Source of the DNA: Trueperaceae bacterium
Lineage (GTDB): Bacteria > Deinococcota > Deinococci > Deinococcales > Trueperaceae
Length of the DNA: 8,823 nucleotides
Reading direction: 5' to 3'
Assembly: GCA_029210865.1 (NCBI GenBank)
Contig: JARGGE010000097.1
Coordinates: 1-8,823, forward strand
Shown piece after piece: positions 1 through 5,798 of this stretch. Below the pieces are notes generated by a model, which saw nothing but the letters and a program-made list of their open reading frames with translations, did not search any database and was not told where the DNA came from. A program made the translations under genes and the position numbers. How positions within the stretch are numbered: the stretch's first letter is position 1; every line of letters starts with the position of its first letter.

Positions 1-255
1 CGCCGCCGGGACGATGCGCCCCAACAGCTCGGGCAGGGTCTGGCGGTCGGTCATGACGTCGAGGTCGGCGTCGGGAACCAGCGCGAACAGCTCGAGCATC
101 CGGTCGAGCTGCTCGCGCTGTTGCCCGGTCACCAGGACGCGCGGGGCGAGCTCGGGGTGCGCCGCCAGGGCGTGCACCACCGGCGCCATCTTGGACGCCT
201 CGGGACGCGTGCCGAACGCGACGACGACCGTCGCGGGGGTCGAGCGCGGGGTCAC
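1..255 (-). CDS. wecB: UDP-N-acetylglucosamine 2-epimerase (non-hydrolysing), N-terminal part
   Basis: This is the first 85 codons of a gene that runs off the left edge. The family interconverts UDP-GlcNAc and UDP-ManNAc in the cytoplasm, supplying ManNAc units for surface polysaccharide or linkage units. The visible part is the start of the GT-B-like fold: a short beta strand leading into GTRPEASKMAPVV (about residues 15-27), then LVTGQQREQLDRML (about 41-54), then a PDADLDVM stretch. All three are strongly conserved in WecB/MnaA proteins. The start is GTG, and it shares the four bases GTGA with the stop codon of the upstream transferase. No good Shine-Dalgarno (SD) sequence precedes it, so translational coupling is likely (inference). 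The catalytic C-terminal domain lies outside the window, so intactness cannot be judged. Confidence 0.9.
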   Translation of the reverse strand, partial: MTPRSTPATVVVAFGTRPEASKMAPVVHALAAHPELAPRVLVTGQQREQLDRMLELFALVPDADLDVMTDRQTLPELLGRIVPAA

Positions 256-1355
256 GCCCGCGCGAGCGCGCGGCGCACCTCGCGCCAGCGCCAGAGGCTC
301 AGGCCGCCGAGCAGGGCGACGCTGCCGGCGATCGTCGCGAGGACGAGTGGGAGCGGGGTGGCGGCGAGCAGCATGCCGAAGACCCCGCACGCGAGCGTGG
401 CGCCCCAGAGCAGATAGACGGCGATGCGCGGGCTGCCCGAGCGTTCGCGCAGCAAGTCGTGGAGGTGGTCGTTCGCGGCGAGCGCCGGGCTCTGGCGCCG
501 CCGCAGGCGCCGCAGCGTCACCTGGGTGATGTTCACGACGGGCAGCGCGAGGATGAGGATCGGCGCGGCCACCGCGACCGCGGCGGTCACCTTCAGGGCG
601 CCCAGGACCGAGACGGCCGCCAGCACGTACCCGAGGAAGTAGGCGCCGGAGTCGCCCATGGTGATCGTCGCTGGGCTCGAGTTGTGGCGCAGGAAGGCGA
701 GCGTGCTGCCCGCGACCGCGGCGAGCAGGAGCACCGAGACCCCCCGGTCGGGCAACTGGAGCGCGACGGCGAGCAGGCTGAGGCTGGCGATCGCGGCGAC
801 GCCCGACGACAGGCCGTCGAGGCCGTCGATGAAGTTGAAGGCGTTCGTGAAGCCGACGATCCATAGCAGCGTGACCGCCACGGCGAGCGCCTCCGGGAAG
901 AACACGAAGGGGACGTCGCCGAAGTAGTTGGTGATGAAGTCGATCGTCACGCCGTTGATCACCAGGATCCCGGCGGCCGCGAACTGGGTGGCGAGCCGGA
1001 CCCCGGCGGAGACCTCCCACACGTCGTCGACGAAGCCGACGAGGGTCATGAGGGCGCCGCCGAGCACGACCGCGAGCAGCTGCGCGCGGTAGGCGTCGAT
1101 CTGCGCGGGCGCGAGCACGCTCCCCACGAGCACCGCGGCGAGGAAGCCGGCGAAGAGCGCGATCCCACCGATGTTGGGCACGCGCCCCTGGTGCAGGCGG
1201 ACGCCCAGCCCGTGGGCCGCACCCCCCTCCTGCACGGCACCGACCCGGAGGGCGAAGGTCCGGACGCGCGGGACCGCCCATGCGACGGCGAGCGCGGCGA
1301 CCGCGAAGGTGACGAGCACCAACGGCGCGTAGAGGATCAGGGCATCGCGGGGCAC
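252..1355 (-). CDS. wecA: Polyprenyl-phosphate N-acetylhexosamine-1-phosphate transferase (WecA/TagO, MraY superfamily)
   Basis: This integral membrane enzyme moves a sugar-1-phosphate (probably GlcNAc-1-P from UDP-GlcNAc) onto undecaprenyl phosphate, releasing UMP. It is the first step of a lipid-linked surface glycan. With the GTG start at 1355 it has 367 residues and about ten or eleven hydrophobic segments. Superfamily motifs (numbering from this start): the RVPNIGGIALF entry (about 58-68), the aspartate pair in GFVDDVW (110-111), NAFNFIDGLDGL (171-182), the GDSG box (234-237) and a cytoplasmic loop with HLHDLL (297-302). WecA-type proteins normally have HxHH there, so one His is replaced by Asp. 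A further GTG at 1466 would add 37 low-complexity residues and overlap upp by 59 bp; I prefer 1355, though its SD is weak. It follows upp by 52 bases and overlaps wecB by 4 bp. Exact sugar specificity is not decided by sequence. Confidence 0.88.
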   Translation of the reverse strand: MPRDALILYAPLVLVTFAVAALAVAWAVPRVRTFALRVGAVQEGGAAHGLGVRLHQGRVPNIGGIALFAGFLAAVLVGSVLAPAQIDAYRAQLLAVVLGGALMTLVGFVDDVWEVSAGVRLATQFAAAGILVINGVTIDFITNYFGDVPFVFFPEALAVAVTLLWIVGFTNAFNFIDGLDGLSSGVAAIASLSLLAVALQLPDRGVSVLLLAAVAGSTLAFLRHNSSPATITMGDSGAYFLGYVLAAVSVLGALKVTAAVAVAAPILILALPVVNITQVTLRRLRRRQSPALAANDHLHDLLRERSGSPRIAVYLLWGATLACGVFGMLLAATPLPLVLATIAGSVALLGGLSLWRWREVRRALARA

Positions 1356-1407
1356 GAACCAGTCTACCGGCCGCCCTGGGCGTTCGATGAGGGGTTCTGC
1401 GCGTTCC

Positions 1408-2034
1408 TCATCGGGTCCCGTAGATGCGGTCGCCGGCGTCGCCGAGGCCGGGGACGATGTAGCCACGCTCGTCGAGGCGGTCGTCGAGCCCGGCGAGGAT
1501 GATCTCGACGTCCGGGTGCGCGGCCTGGACCGCGGCGACCCCCTCGGGCGCGGCCAGGATGCACAGCAACCGGGGCGCGGTGACGCCGTGCTCCGCGAGC
1601 AGGTCGAGCGCCGCGACCGCCGAGCCGCCGGTCGCGAGCATCGGGTCGAGCACGAAGACGTCGCGCTCGGCGACGTCGCTCGGGAGCTTGATGAAGTAGC
1701 GCACCGGCTTCAGGGTCGCCTCGTCGCGGTACAGGCCGACGTGGCCGACGCGCGCGCTCGGGACCAGGTCGAGGATCCCGTCGGCCATGATCAGGCCGGC
1801 GCGCAGGATCGCCACCACCGCCAGCTTCTTGCCCGCGAGGCGGCGGACGTGGGCGGTCGTGATCGGGGTCTCGACGACGACCTCCTCGAGCGGGAGGTCG
1901 CGCATCGCCTCGAAGGCCATGAGCATGGAGATCTCGGTGCAGAGCGCGCGGAAGTCGCGCACGCTCGTGTGGCGGTCGCGCAGCACCGAGAGCTTGTGCT
2001 GCACCAGCGGATGGTCGACGATCGTCAGCGGCAC
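1408..2034 (-). CDS. upp: Uracil phosphoribosyltransferase
   Basis: This enzyme salvages uracil: uracil + PRPP gives UMP + diphosphate (EC 2.4.2.9), in the cytoplasm. The 208-residue length from GTG at 2034 matches the family's usual length of about 208. Visible motifs are ETPITTAHVRRL (56-67), KLAVVAILRAGLIMADG (70-86), the PRPP loop VLDPMLATGGSA (128-139) and the C-terminal uracil-binding stretch YIVPGLGDAGDRIYGT (192-207). The start is fixed by a strong GGGAGGT SD eight bases upstream; any longer reading would run into tRNA-Ser. It lies 54 bases behind the tRNA-Ser 3' end, with a hairpin between them and no clear promoter of its own. The wecA-like gene follows. WecA-type transferases release UMP, the Upp product, so the grouping has a pyrimidine-nucleotide logic (inference). 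Confidence 0.97.
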   Translation of the reverse strand: MPLTIVDHPLVQHKLSVLRDRHTSVRDFRALCTEISMLMAFEAMRDLPLEEVVVETPITTAHVRRLAGKKLAVVAILRAGLIMADGILDLVPSARVGHVGLYRDEATLKPVRYFIKLPSDVAERDVFVLDPMLATGGSAVAALDLLAEHGVTAPRLLCILAAPEGVAAVQAAHPDVEIILAGLDDRLDERGYIVPGLGDAGDRIYGTR

Positions 2035-2042
2035 GGCGGCGG

Positions 2043-2049
2043 ACCTCCC
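2043..2049 (-). promoter_or_regulatory. Shine-Dalgarno sequence of upp
   Basis: GGGAGGT on the minus strand, eight bases before the GTG at 2034. It fixes the upp start and excludes longer versions that would begin inside tRNA-Ser. Confidence 0.85.
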
Positions 2050-2057
2050 AAACGAGA

Positions 2058-2084
2058 GCGCCCGAGCAAGGACGGCTCGGGCGC
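2058..2084 (-). terminator. Hairpin terminator directly behind tRNA-Ser, in the upp leader
   Basis: A perfect 10-bp stem (2058-2067 with 2075-2084) has a 7-base loop. On the minus strand it is followed by TCTCGTTT, an imperfect T-tract. It begins four bases after the encoded CCA end of tRNA-Ser and ends just before the upp SD. It is probably a leaky terminator for the tRNA, or a structured 5' end of the upp mRNA after tRNA processing. Confidence 0.65.
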
Positions 2085-2088
2085 AGCA

Positions 2089-2179
<91 letters not shown>

Positions 2180-2217
2180 TCGGTTCGGGCGGCGTCGCGC
2201 CGCCGGAGCCACGGGAG

Positions 2218-2245
2218 GTTATCACGCTGCTGCGGCGGGCGTCCA
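2218..2245 (-). promoter_or_regulatory. Possible promoter of tRNA-Ser (and upp operon)
   Basis: On the minus strand, TGGACG (2240-2245) is followed after 16 bases by GATAAC (2218-2223), about 38 bases before the tRNA 5' end. Each box matches 4 of 6 sigma-70 consensus positions. A 7-bp GC hairpin (2188-2204) lies in the leader. Position and match are reasonable but not strong. Confidence 0.4.
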
Positions 2246-2277
2246 GCGACGGGCCACGGGGACCGCACCCCCACGCC

Positions 2278-2307
2278 TTGACCTCGGGCGCCGACGGCGC
2301 CTATATT
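2278..2307 (+). promoter_or_regulatory. Sigma-70-type promoter of tRNA-Gln(CTG)
   Basis: TTGACC (2278-2283), an 18-base spacer, then TATATT (2302-2307). Transcription would start near 2314, about nine bases before the tRNA. In this GC-rich setting the two AT-rich boxes stand out clearly. Confidence 0.8.
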
Positions 2308-2322
2308 GACGGGTGCTGGCGT

Positions 2323-2396
2323 TGGCCCTTCGTCTAACGGCAGGACAAGCGGTTCTGGTCCGCTCGGTCGGGGTTCGAATCCCTGAGGGCCAGCCA
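2323..2396 (+). tRNA. tRNA-Gln (anticodon CTG)
   Basis: It decodes CAG. The acceptor stem TGGCCCT pairs with AGGGCCA, with discriminator G and an encoded CCA. The anticodon arm AGCGG-TTCTGGT-CCGCT gives CTG. The T arm contains GTTCGAAT. It has its own promoter and terminator. It differs from the second tRNA-Gln, 169 bases downstream, at six positions, two base pairs of which are compensatory changes in the anticodon stem. Confidence 0.97.
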
Positions 2397-2403
2397 ACGA
2401 CAG

Positions 2404-2443
2404 CGCAGCCGCCGATCCGGACCCCGGGTCGGCGGCTGCGTTT
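2404..2443 (+). terminator. Intrinsic terminator of tRNA-Gln(CTG)
   Basis: A 12-bp perfect outer stem (2404-2415 with 2429-2440) continues through a G-T wobble and four more pairs to a three-base loop, and is followed by TTT. It sits eight bases after the tRNA. The TTT tail is also the start of the next promoter's -35 box. Confidence 0.8.
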
Positions 2444-2471
2444 GACGGAGGCGGGCTCGCGTCCGTATCAT
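2442..2471 (+). promoter_or_regulatory. Sigma-70-type promoter of tRNA-Gln(TTG)
   Basis: TTGACG (2442-2447), an 18-base spacer, then TATCAT (2466-2471), 20 bases before the tRNA 5' end. It has the same spacer length as the promoter of the first tRNA-Gln. The -35 box overlaps the T-tract of the preceding terminator. Confidence 0.75.
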
Positions 2472-2491
2472 CGCCCCCGTCGTGGCCCCGG

Positions 2492-2565
2492 TGGCCCTTC
2501 GTCTAATGGCAGGACAACTGGTTTTGGTCCAGTCGGTCGGGGTTCGAATCCCTGAGGGCCAGCCA
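2492..2565 (+). tRNA. tRNA-Gln (anticodon TTG)
   Basis: It decodes CAA (and CAG by wobble). The acceptor stem TGGCCCT pairs with AGGGCCA, with discriminator G and an encoded CCA. The anticodon arm ACTGG-TTTTGGT-CCAGT gives TTG. Most of the body is identical to the CTG copy upstream, so the pair arose by tandem duplication followed by anticodon change, in one direction or the other. Confidence 0.97.
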
Positions 2566-2573
2566 CCACGGCC

Positions 2574-2603
2574 GCGCGCCGGACTCCGAGGAGTCCGGCG
2601 CGC
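2574..2603 (+). terminator. Hairpin after tRNA-Gln(TTG), possibly bidirectional
   Basis: A 13-bp perfect stem (2574-2586 with 2591-2603) closes on the tetraloop CGAG, eight bases after the tRNA. There is no proper T-tract on either strand. It lies between the plus-strand tRNA and the end of the minus-strand dehydrogenase, so it may stop transcription from both sides. Confidence 0.6.
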
Positions 2604-2658
2604 CTCGTCGTGGGGTGCGGCCCGAGCGCCGTCACCGCGGTGGGCGGGCGTCGGCGGC

Positions 2659-3510
2659 TCAGCTCGCGCGCGGCGGGTAGGCGTGGTACCCCTGCCCCGT
2701 CTTGCGCCCCAGCTGCCCCGCCTCGACCCGCTTGCGCAGCCCTTGCGGCGGGCGGAAGCGCTCGCCGAGCGCCTCCGTGAGCGAGTCCGCGATCGCGAGC
2801 ATGACGTCGAGGCCGACGTAATCGGCGAGCTCGAGCGGCCCCATCGGGTGGTTCAAGCCGAGCTTGACCGCCGCGTCGATGTCGCCGGCGGTTGCGACCC
2901 CTTCCTCGTGCATCCGCATCGCCTCGACGAGCGTCGCCGCGAGGACGCGCGTCGTCACGAACCCCTGCCGGTCGGCCACCTCGACCACGGTCTTGCCGCA
3001 GGCCTCGGCGACCGAGCGCACCACGGCCATGGTGGCGTCGCTCGACGTCAGCCCGCGGACGCTCTCGACGAGCCGCATGCGCTCGGGTGGGTTGAACCAG
3101 TGCATGCCGCAGACCTGCGTGGCGCGCCCGGTGGTCGCCGCGAGGGCAGTGACCGAGAGCTGGCTGGTGTTCGTCGCGAGCACCGCGTGCGCGGGGGCGG
3201 CCGCGTCGACGCGGCGGAACAGGTCCTCCTTGAGCGCGAGCACCTCTGGGGCCGCCTCGATGACCAGGTCGGCCTCGGCGACCGCCTCCTCGAGCTCGGC
3301 GACGGCAGCGACGTCGGCGTCGGGGGCGCGCTTGGCGACGCGCGCGAGCGCCCGCTCGCGCGCGTCGGGCGAGGGGTCGGCGATCCGCACGGCGAAACCG
3401 TGCTCGGCCAGGAGCGCGGCGATGCCGCTGCCCATGGTGCCGGCCCCGAGCACGGCGACGCGGCGGACGGTCGGGTGCGAGGTGGCCAGGCGGTCGTCGG
3501 GTCGGGTCAC
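2659..3510 (-). CDS. 3-hydroxyacyl-CoA / 3-hydroxybutyryl-CoA dehydrogenase
   Basis: An NAD(P)-dependent oxidoreductase interconverting 3-hydroxyacyl-CoA and 3-oxoacyl-CoA, as in beta-oxidation or short-chain acyl-CoA metabolism; cytoplasmic. The 283 residues match the single-function bacterial family. N-terminal Rossmann domain: VLGAGTMGSGIA (20-31), acidic D45, then NTSQLSV (114-120) with the active-site Ser region, and GMHWFNPP (135-142) with catalytic H137; E149, twelve residues on, is its expected partner. C-terminal domain: NHPMGPLELADYVGLD (220-235) and GRKTGQGYHAY (268-278). The usual Asn of GFIVNR is Thr187 here (GFVTTR). The GTG start has an excellent GGAGGA SD six bases upstream and overlaps the methyltransferase stop as GTGA. 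Chain-length preference and physiological direction cannot be read from sequence. Confidence 0.93.
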   Translation of the reverse strand: MTRPDDRLATSHPTVRRVAVLGAGTMGSGIAALLAEHGFAVRIADPSPDARERALARVAKRAPDADVAAVAELEEAVAEADLVIEAAPEVLALKEDLFRRVDAAAPAHAVLATNTSQLSVTALAATTGRATQVCGMHWFNPPERMRLVESVRGLTSSDATMAVVRSVAEACGKTVVEVADRQGFVTTRVLAATLVEAMRMHEEGVATAGDIDAAVKLGLNHPMGPLELADYVGLDVMLAIADSLTEALGERFRPPQGLRKRVEAGQLGRKTGQGYHAYPPRAS

Positions 3511-4295
3511 GTGGGCTCCTCCGAAGGGGGGTAGAGGTCGTAGCGGGTGGTGCGGCCGACGATGGAGCCGGTCGGAACGCGGCCGGCGAGGTACGGCGCG
3601 GTGCGGGGCCGCTTGACCACCACGCGCCGCCGCGCGGCCACGCGGGCGACCGCGAGCAGCTCGCCCTGATCGTCGTCGTCGCCGACGAGCCGGCGCGCCA
3701 AGGACAGGTCTTCCCCCTTGCGCGCGCGCTTGCCCCGCTCGGGGTACATCGGGTCGAGCAGCACCGCGTCGGCGCGCAGCGACGCGAGCACGTGGCGCGC
3801 GTCGACCGCGAGCAACTCGAGGCGCGTCGCGGCCGGATGCCCCGCGGCCCGCCACCGCACGAGGGCGTCGGCCAGGACCAGCGCGAGCACCGGGTGCCGC
3901 TCGAGCATCCGCACGGGCCGTCCGGCGGCGGCGAGCACGCCCGCGTCGACGCCCCAGCCGGCCGTGGCGTCGATGACGTCGGCGGCCGCGCCGATGGCCC
4001 TCAGCAGCGGGTCGCGCCCGCCCCGGCCCGCCGACGGCGGGGGCGGGGGACGCACCGGATCGGCCCCGCTCGCCGCGGGACCCCGGAGCGCCACGCCGTC
4101 CGCGTCCACCCACACGACGACGGGCCCGCCGTCGCCGGCGCGCCAAGCCGCCAGCGTCAGTCGGGAGGCCGCCAGCGCCGACGCGACCTGATCGGCGCGC
4201 GCCTCGTCGGCGACGGACGCCGCCACGACGGCAGGGGCGGCTCCGAGCGGCGAGGCCGCCGGGACCGTGGGTGCGGGGCTCGGGGTCGCGCGCAC
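3507..4295 (-). CDS. rsmJ: RsmJ-type 16S rRNA guanine-N2 methyltransferase
   Basis: A SAM-dependent class I methyltransferase resembling RsmJ, which methylates N2 of G1516 (E. coli numbering) in 16S rRNA. Numbering from GTG at 4295 (262 residues; E. coli RsmJ is about 250): a divergent N-terminal third, GRGGRDPLLRAIG (90-102), the SAM loop VIDATAGWGVDAGVLA (107-122), the ribose-binding acid in MLER (E132), the catalytic-type box LLDPMYPERGKRARKGE (179-195), then RRVVVKRPRTAPYLAG (223-238) and TRYDLYPP (250-257). Together these match RsmJ rather than generic methyltransferases. The same frame is open up to 4409, but that would cover the divergent aminotransferase promoter. The start at 4295 follows TACGCT by six bases and has no well-placed SD, suggesting a leaderless mRNA. 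It overlaps the downstream dehydrogenase by 4 bp. Confidence 0.85.
   Translation of the reverse strand: MRATPSPAPTVPAASPLGAAPAVVAASVADEARADQVASALAASRLTLAAWRAGDGGPVVVWVDADGVALRGPAASGADPVRPPPPPSAGRGGRDPLLRAIGAAADVIDATAGWGVDAGVLAAAGRPVRMLERHPVLALVLADALVRWRAAGHPAATRLELLAVDARHVLASLRADAVLLDPMYPERGKRARKGEDLSLARRLVGDDDDQGELLAVARVAARRRVVVKRPRTAPYLAGRVPTGSIVGRTTRYDLYPPSEEPT
3517..3522 (-). promoter_or_regulatory. Shine-Dalgarno sequence of the 3-hydroxyacyl-CoA dehydrogenase
   Basis: GGAGGA on the minus strand, six bases before the GTG at 3510, inside the last codons of the methyltransferase. It fixes the start and rules out the apparent long upstream extension of this frame. Confidence 0.85.
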
Positions 4296-4301
4296 GGCCG
4301 C

Positions 4302-4307
4302 AGCGTA
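4302..4307 (-). promoter_or_regulatory. Possible -10 box for a leaderless rsmJ transcript
   Basis: TACGCT on the minus strand, six bases before the GTG at 4295. The same hexamer at the same distance precedes the rpe GTG. TANNNT boxes just before start codons mark leaderless genes in Deinococcus. I see no clear -35 box. Confidence 0.45.
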
Positions 4308-4334
4308 CCGCTCCAGCCCGCGACGGCGCCTGGC

Positions 4335-4364
4335 TTGCGTTCCCTGCGCCCGAAGGCCGATACT
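4335..4364 (+). promoter_or_regulatory. Probable promoter of the GabT-like aminotransferase
   Basis: TTGCGT (4335-4340), an 18-base spacer, then GATACT (4359-4364). Transcription would start near 4371, leaving a leader of about 95 bases. It lies in the divergent region between rsmJ and the aminotransferase. Confidence 0.55.
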
Positions 4365-4411
4365 CTTTGGTACCGAAGCCGGAACGCAGCAACGGCCGAC
4401 GGTCCGCAAGC

Positions 4412-4429
4412 CGCGCGCGCCGCGCGCGC
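4412..4429 (+). repeat. Alternating CG tract, two 9-base units
   Basis: CGCGCGCGC occurs twice back to back in the aminotransferase leader, 26 bases before its SD. It is a self-complementary purine-pyrimidine alternation that could form Z-DNA or a leader hairpin. In such GC-rich DNA it may also be chance. Confidence 0.4.
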
Positions 4430-4465
4430 CGTGCCGGCGATCCCCGCCGTGCCCGAGGAGGTCCG

Positions 4466-5782
4466 ATGAAGAGCACCGAACTCGCCCGCCGCCGCCACGC
4501 CGCCGTGGCCCCCGCCGCCTACTCGGTCCACCCCTTCTACCCGGAGCGCGCCGAGGGCGCCTACGTCTGGGACGCCGAAGGCAAGCGCTACCTCGACTGG
4601 TCCGTCGGCATCGCGGTCATGAACGTGGGCCACTCCCACCCCAAGGTGCTCGAGGCGGTGCGCAGCCAGTCCGCCAGCTTCCAGCACCTCTGCTTCGCGG
4701 TCGGGATGCACGAGTCGTACATTCAGGTCGCCGAGGCGCTCGGCCGCATCGCGCCCGGACCCAGCCCCAAGAAGACCTTCCTGGTCAACTCGGGGGCCGA
4801 GGCCGTCGAGAACGCGGTCAAGATCGCACGCATCGCCACCGGCCGCCAGGGCATCGTCGCCTTCACCCACGCCTTCCACGGGCGCACGCACATGACCCTG
4901 TCGCTGACCGGCAAGGCGAACCCCTACAAGGCGGGCTTCGCCCCCCGCGCGGCCGAGATCTACCGCGCACCCTTCCCGTACGTCTACCGCAACCCGTTCG
5001 GCCTCAGCGACGAGGACGCGGTGGCCGACGCCTACCTCGCGGGGCTCAAGGACCTCGTCAAGACGACGATCGGCGAGGGCGAGGTCGCCGCCTTCCTGCT
5101 GGAGCCGGTGGCGGGCGAGGGGGGCTTCATCCCGGTCCCCGAGCGCTACCTGCGCGGGCTGCGGGCGTACGCCGACCAGATCGGCGCGCTGTGGATCGAC
5201 GACGAGGTGCAAGCCGGCATGGGTCGCACCGGCCAGTGGTGGGCGGTCGACCGCTTCGGGCTCGAGCCCGACCTGGTCTGCACCGCCAAGGCGCTTTCGA
5301 GCGGCTTCCCGCTGTCGGCCGTCGTGGGCAAGGCCGAGGTCATGGACCGCCTCAAGCCCGGCATGCTCGGGAGCACCTTCGGCGGCAACCCCACCGGCTG
5401 CGCCGCGGCGCTCGCCACGATCGCCGTCATCGAGGAGGAGGGCCTGCTCGAGCGCGCGCGCACGATCGGTGCGGTCGCGACCGAACGGCTCCGCGCGCTG
5501 CAGCAGCGCGTGCCCGGCCTCGGCGACGTGCGCGGCCCGGGGGCGATGATCGGCCTCGAGTTCGTGCGGGACGACGCGAAGACCCCCGACCCGCAGACCG
5601 TCGAGGCGATCGTGACGCACGCGCGCGAGGACGGCCTGATCCTGCTGCCCACCGGCAGCTACGGCAACGTCATCCGCCTGCTGCCGCCGCTGCGCATGAG
5701 CGACGAGGAGTTCGAGGAGGGCCTGAGCAAGCTCGAGGCCGCGGTGCTCGCCGTCGCCGAAGGGACGCTCGCGGTCGCCTGA
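4466..5782 (+). CDS. gabT: 4-aminobutyrate (GABA) aminotransferase-like class III PLP enzyme
   Basis: A PLP-dependent transaminase, probably 4-aminobutyrate:2-oxoglutarate (EC 2.6.1.19), yielding succinate semialdehyde and glutamate; 5-aminovalerate or another omega-amine is an alternative substrate. The 438 residues resemble E. coli GabT along the whole length. Seen: DWSVGIAVMNVGHSHPKV (44-61), PLP-phosphate loop NSGAEAVENAVKIAR (108-122), AFHGRTHMTLSLTGKANPY (136-154) with the GabT-type Arg140, LLEPVAGEGGF (211-221) with the conserved Glu213, IDDEVQAGMGRTG (244-256) with Asp246 facing the PLP nitrogen, TAKALSSGFPL (273-283) with Schiff-base Lys275, and STFGGNP (303-309). ATG follows an AGGAGG SD by four bases. 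No succinate-semialdehyde dehydrogenase gene is adjacent. Its own promoter lies upstream and a strong hairpin follows. Confidence 0.88.
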   Translation: MKSTELARRRHAAVAPAAYSVHPFYPERAEGAYVWDAEGKRYLDWSVGIAVMNVGHSHPKVLEAVRSQSASFQHLCFAVGMHESYIQVAEALGRIAPGPSPKKTFLVNSGAEAVENAVKIARIATGRQGIVAFTHAFHGRTHMTLSLTGKANPYKAGFAPRAAEIYRAPFPYVYRNPFGLSDEDAVADAYLAGLKDLVKTTIGEGEVAAFLLEPVAGEGGFIPVPERYLRGLRAYADQIGALWIDDEVQAGMGRTGQWWAVDRFGLEPDLVCTAKALSSGFPLSAVVGKAEVMDRLKPGMLGSTFGGNPTGCAAALATIAVIEEEGLLERARTIGAVATERLRALQQRVPGLGDVRGPGAMIGLEFVRDDAKTPDPQTVEAIVTHAREDGLILLPTGSYGNVIRLLPPLRMSDEEFEEGLSKLEAAVLAVAEGTLAVA

Positions 5783-5798
5783 CGGTGCCACCACGCCC

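Noticed and set aside
1356..1466. 37-residue N-terminal extension of the WecA-like protein from GTG at 1466
   Set aside because: It overlaps upp by 59 bp, is low-complexity Ala/Ser/Thr/Pro/Glu, and precedes the first membrane segment where family members normally begin. It is not fully excluded.
2035..2088. Riboswitch or PyrR-type attenuator before upp
   Set aside because: Only about 50 bases are available and they hold one simple hairpin plus the SD. There is no room for competing stems or the conserved PyrR-binding loop.
2323..2565. Repeated tRNA 3' ends as attachment sites of an integrated element
   Set aside because: The repeat covers the whole tRNA gene, both copies are complete, and there is no integrase or cargo between them. 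Tandem tRNA duplication explains it.
2620..2650. Second hairpin behind the dehydrogenase (CGCC-GT-CACCGCGGTG-GGCG)
   Set aside because: The stem is short, bulged and centred on a palindrome, and lacks a T-tract. It is expected by chance at this GC content.
2659..4476. Apparent 605-residue fusion: an Arg-rich domain joined to the 3-hydroxyacyl-CoA dehydrogenase
   Set aside because: The upstream part is the methyltransferase gene read in the wrong frame. The dehydrogenase has its own GTG with a strong SD at 3510.
4157..5794. A 545-codon open frame on the minus strand antisense to the aminotransferase
   Set aside because: It mirrors the third-position GC bias of the real gene, shows no recognisable domain, and would run through the aminotransferase promoter region.
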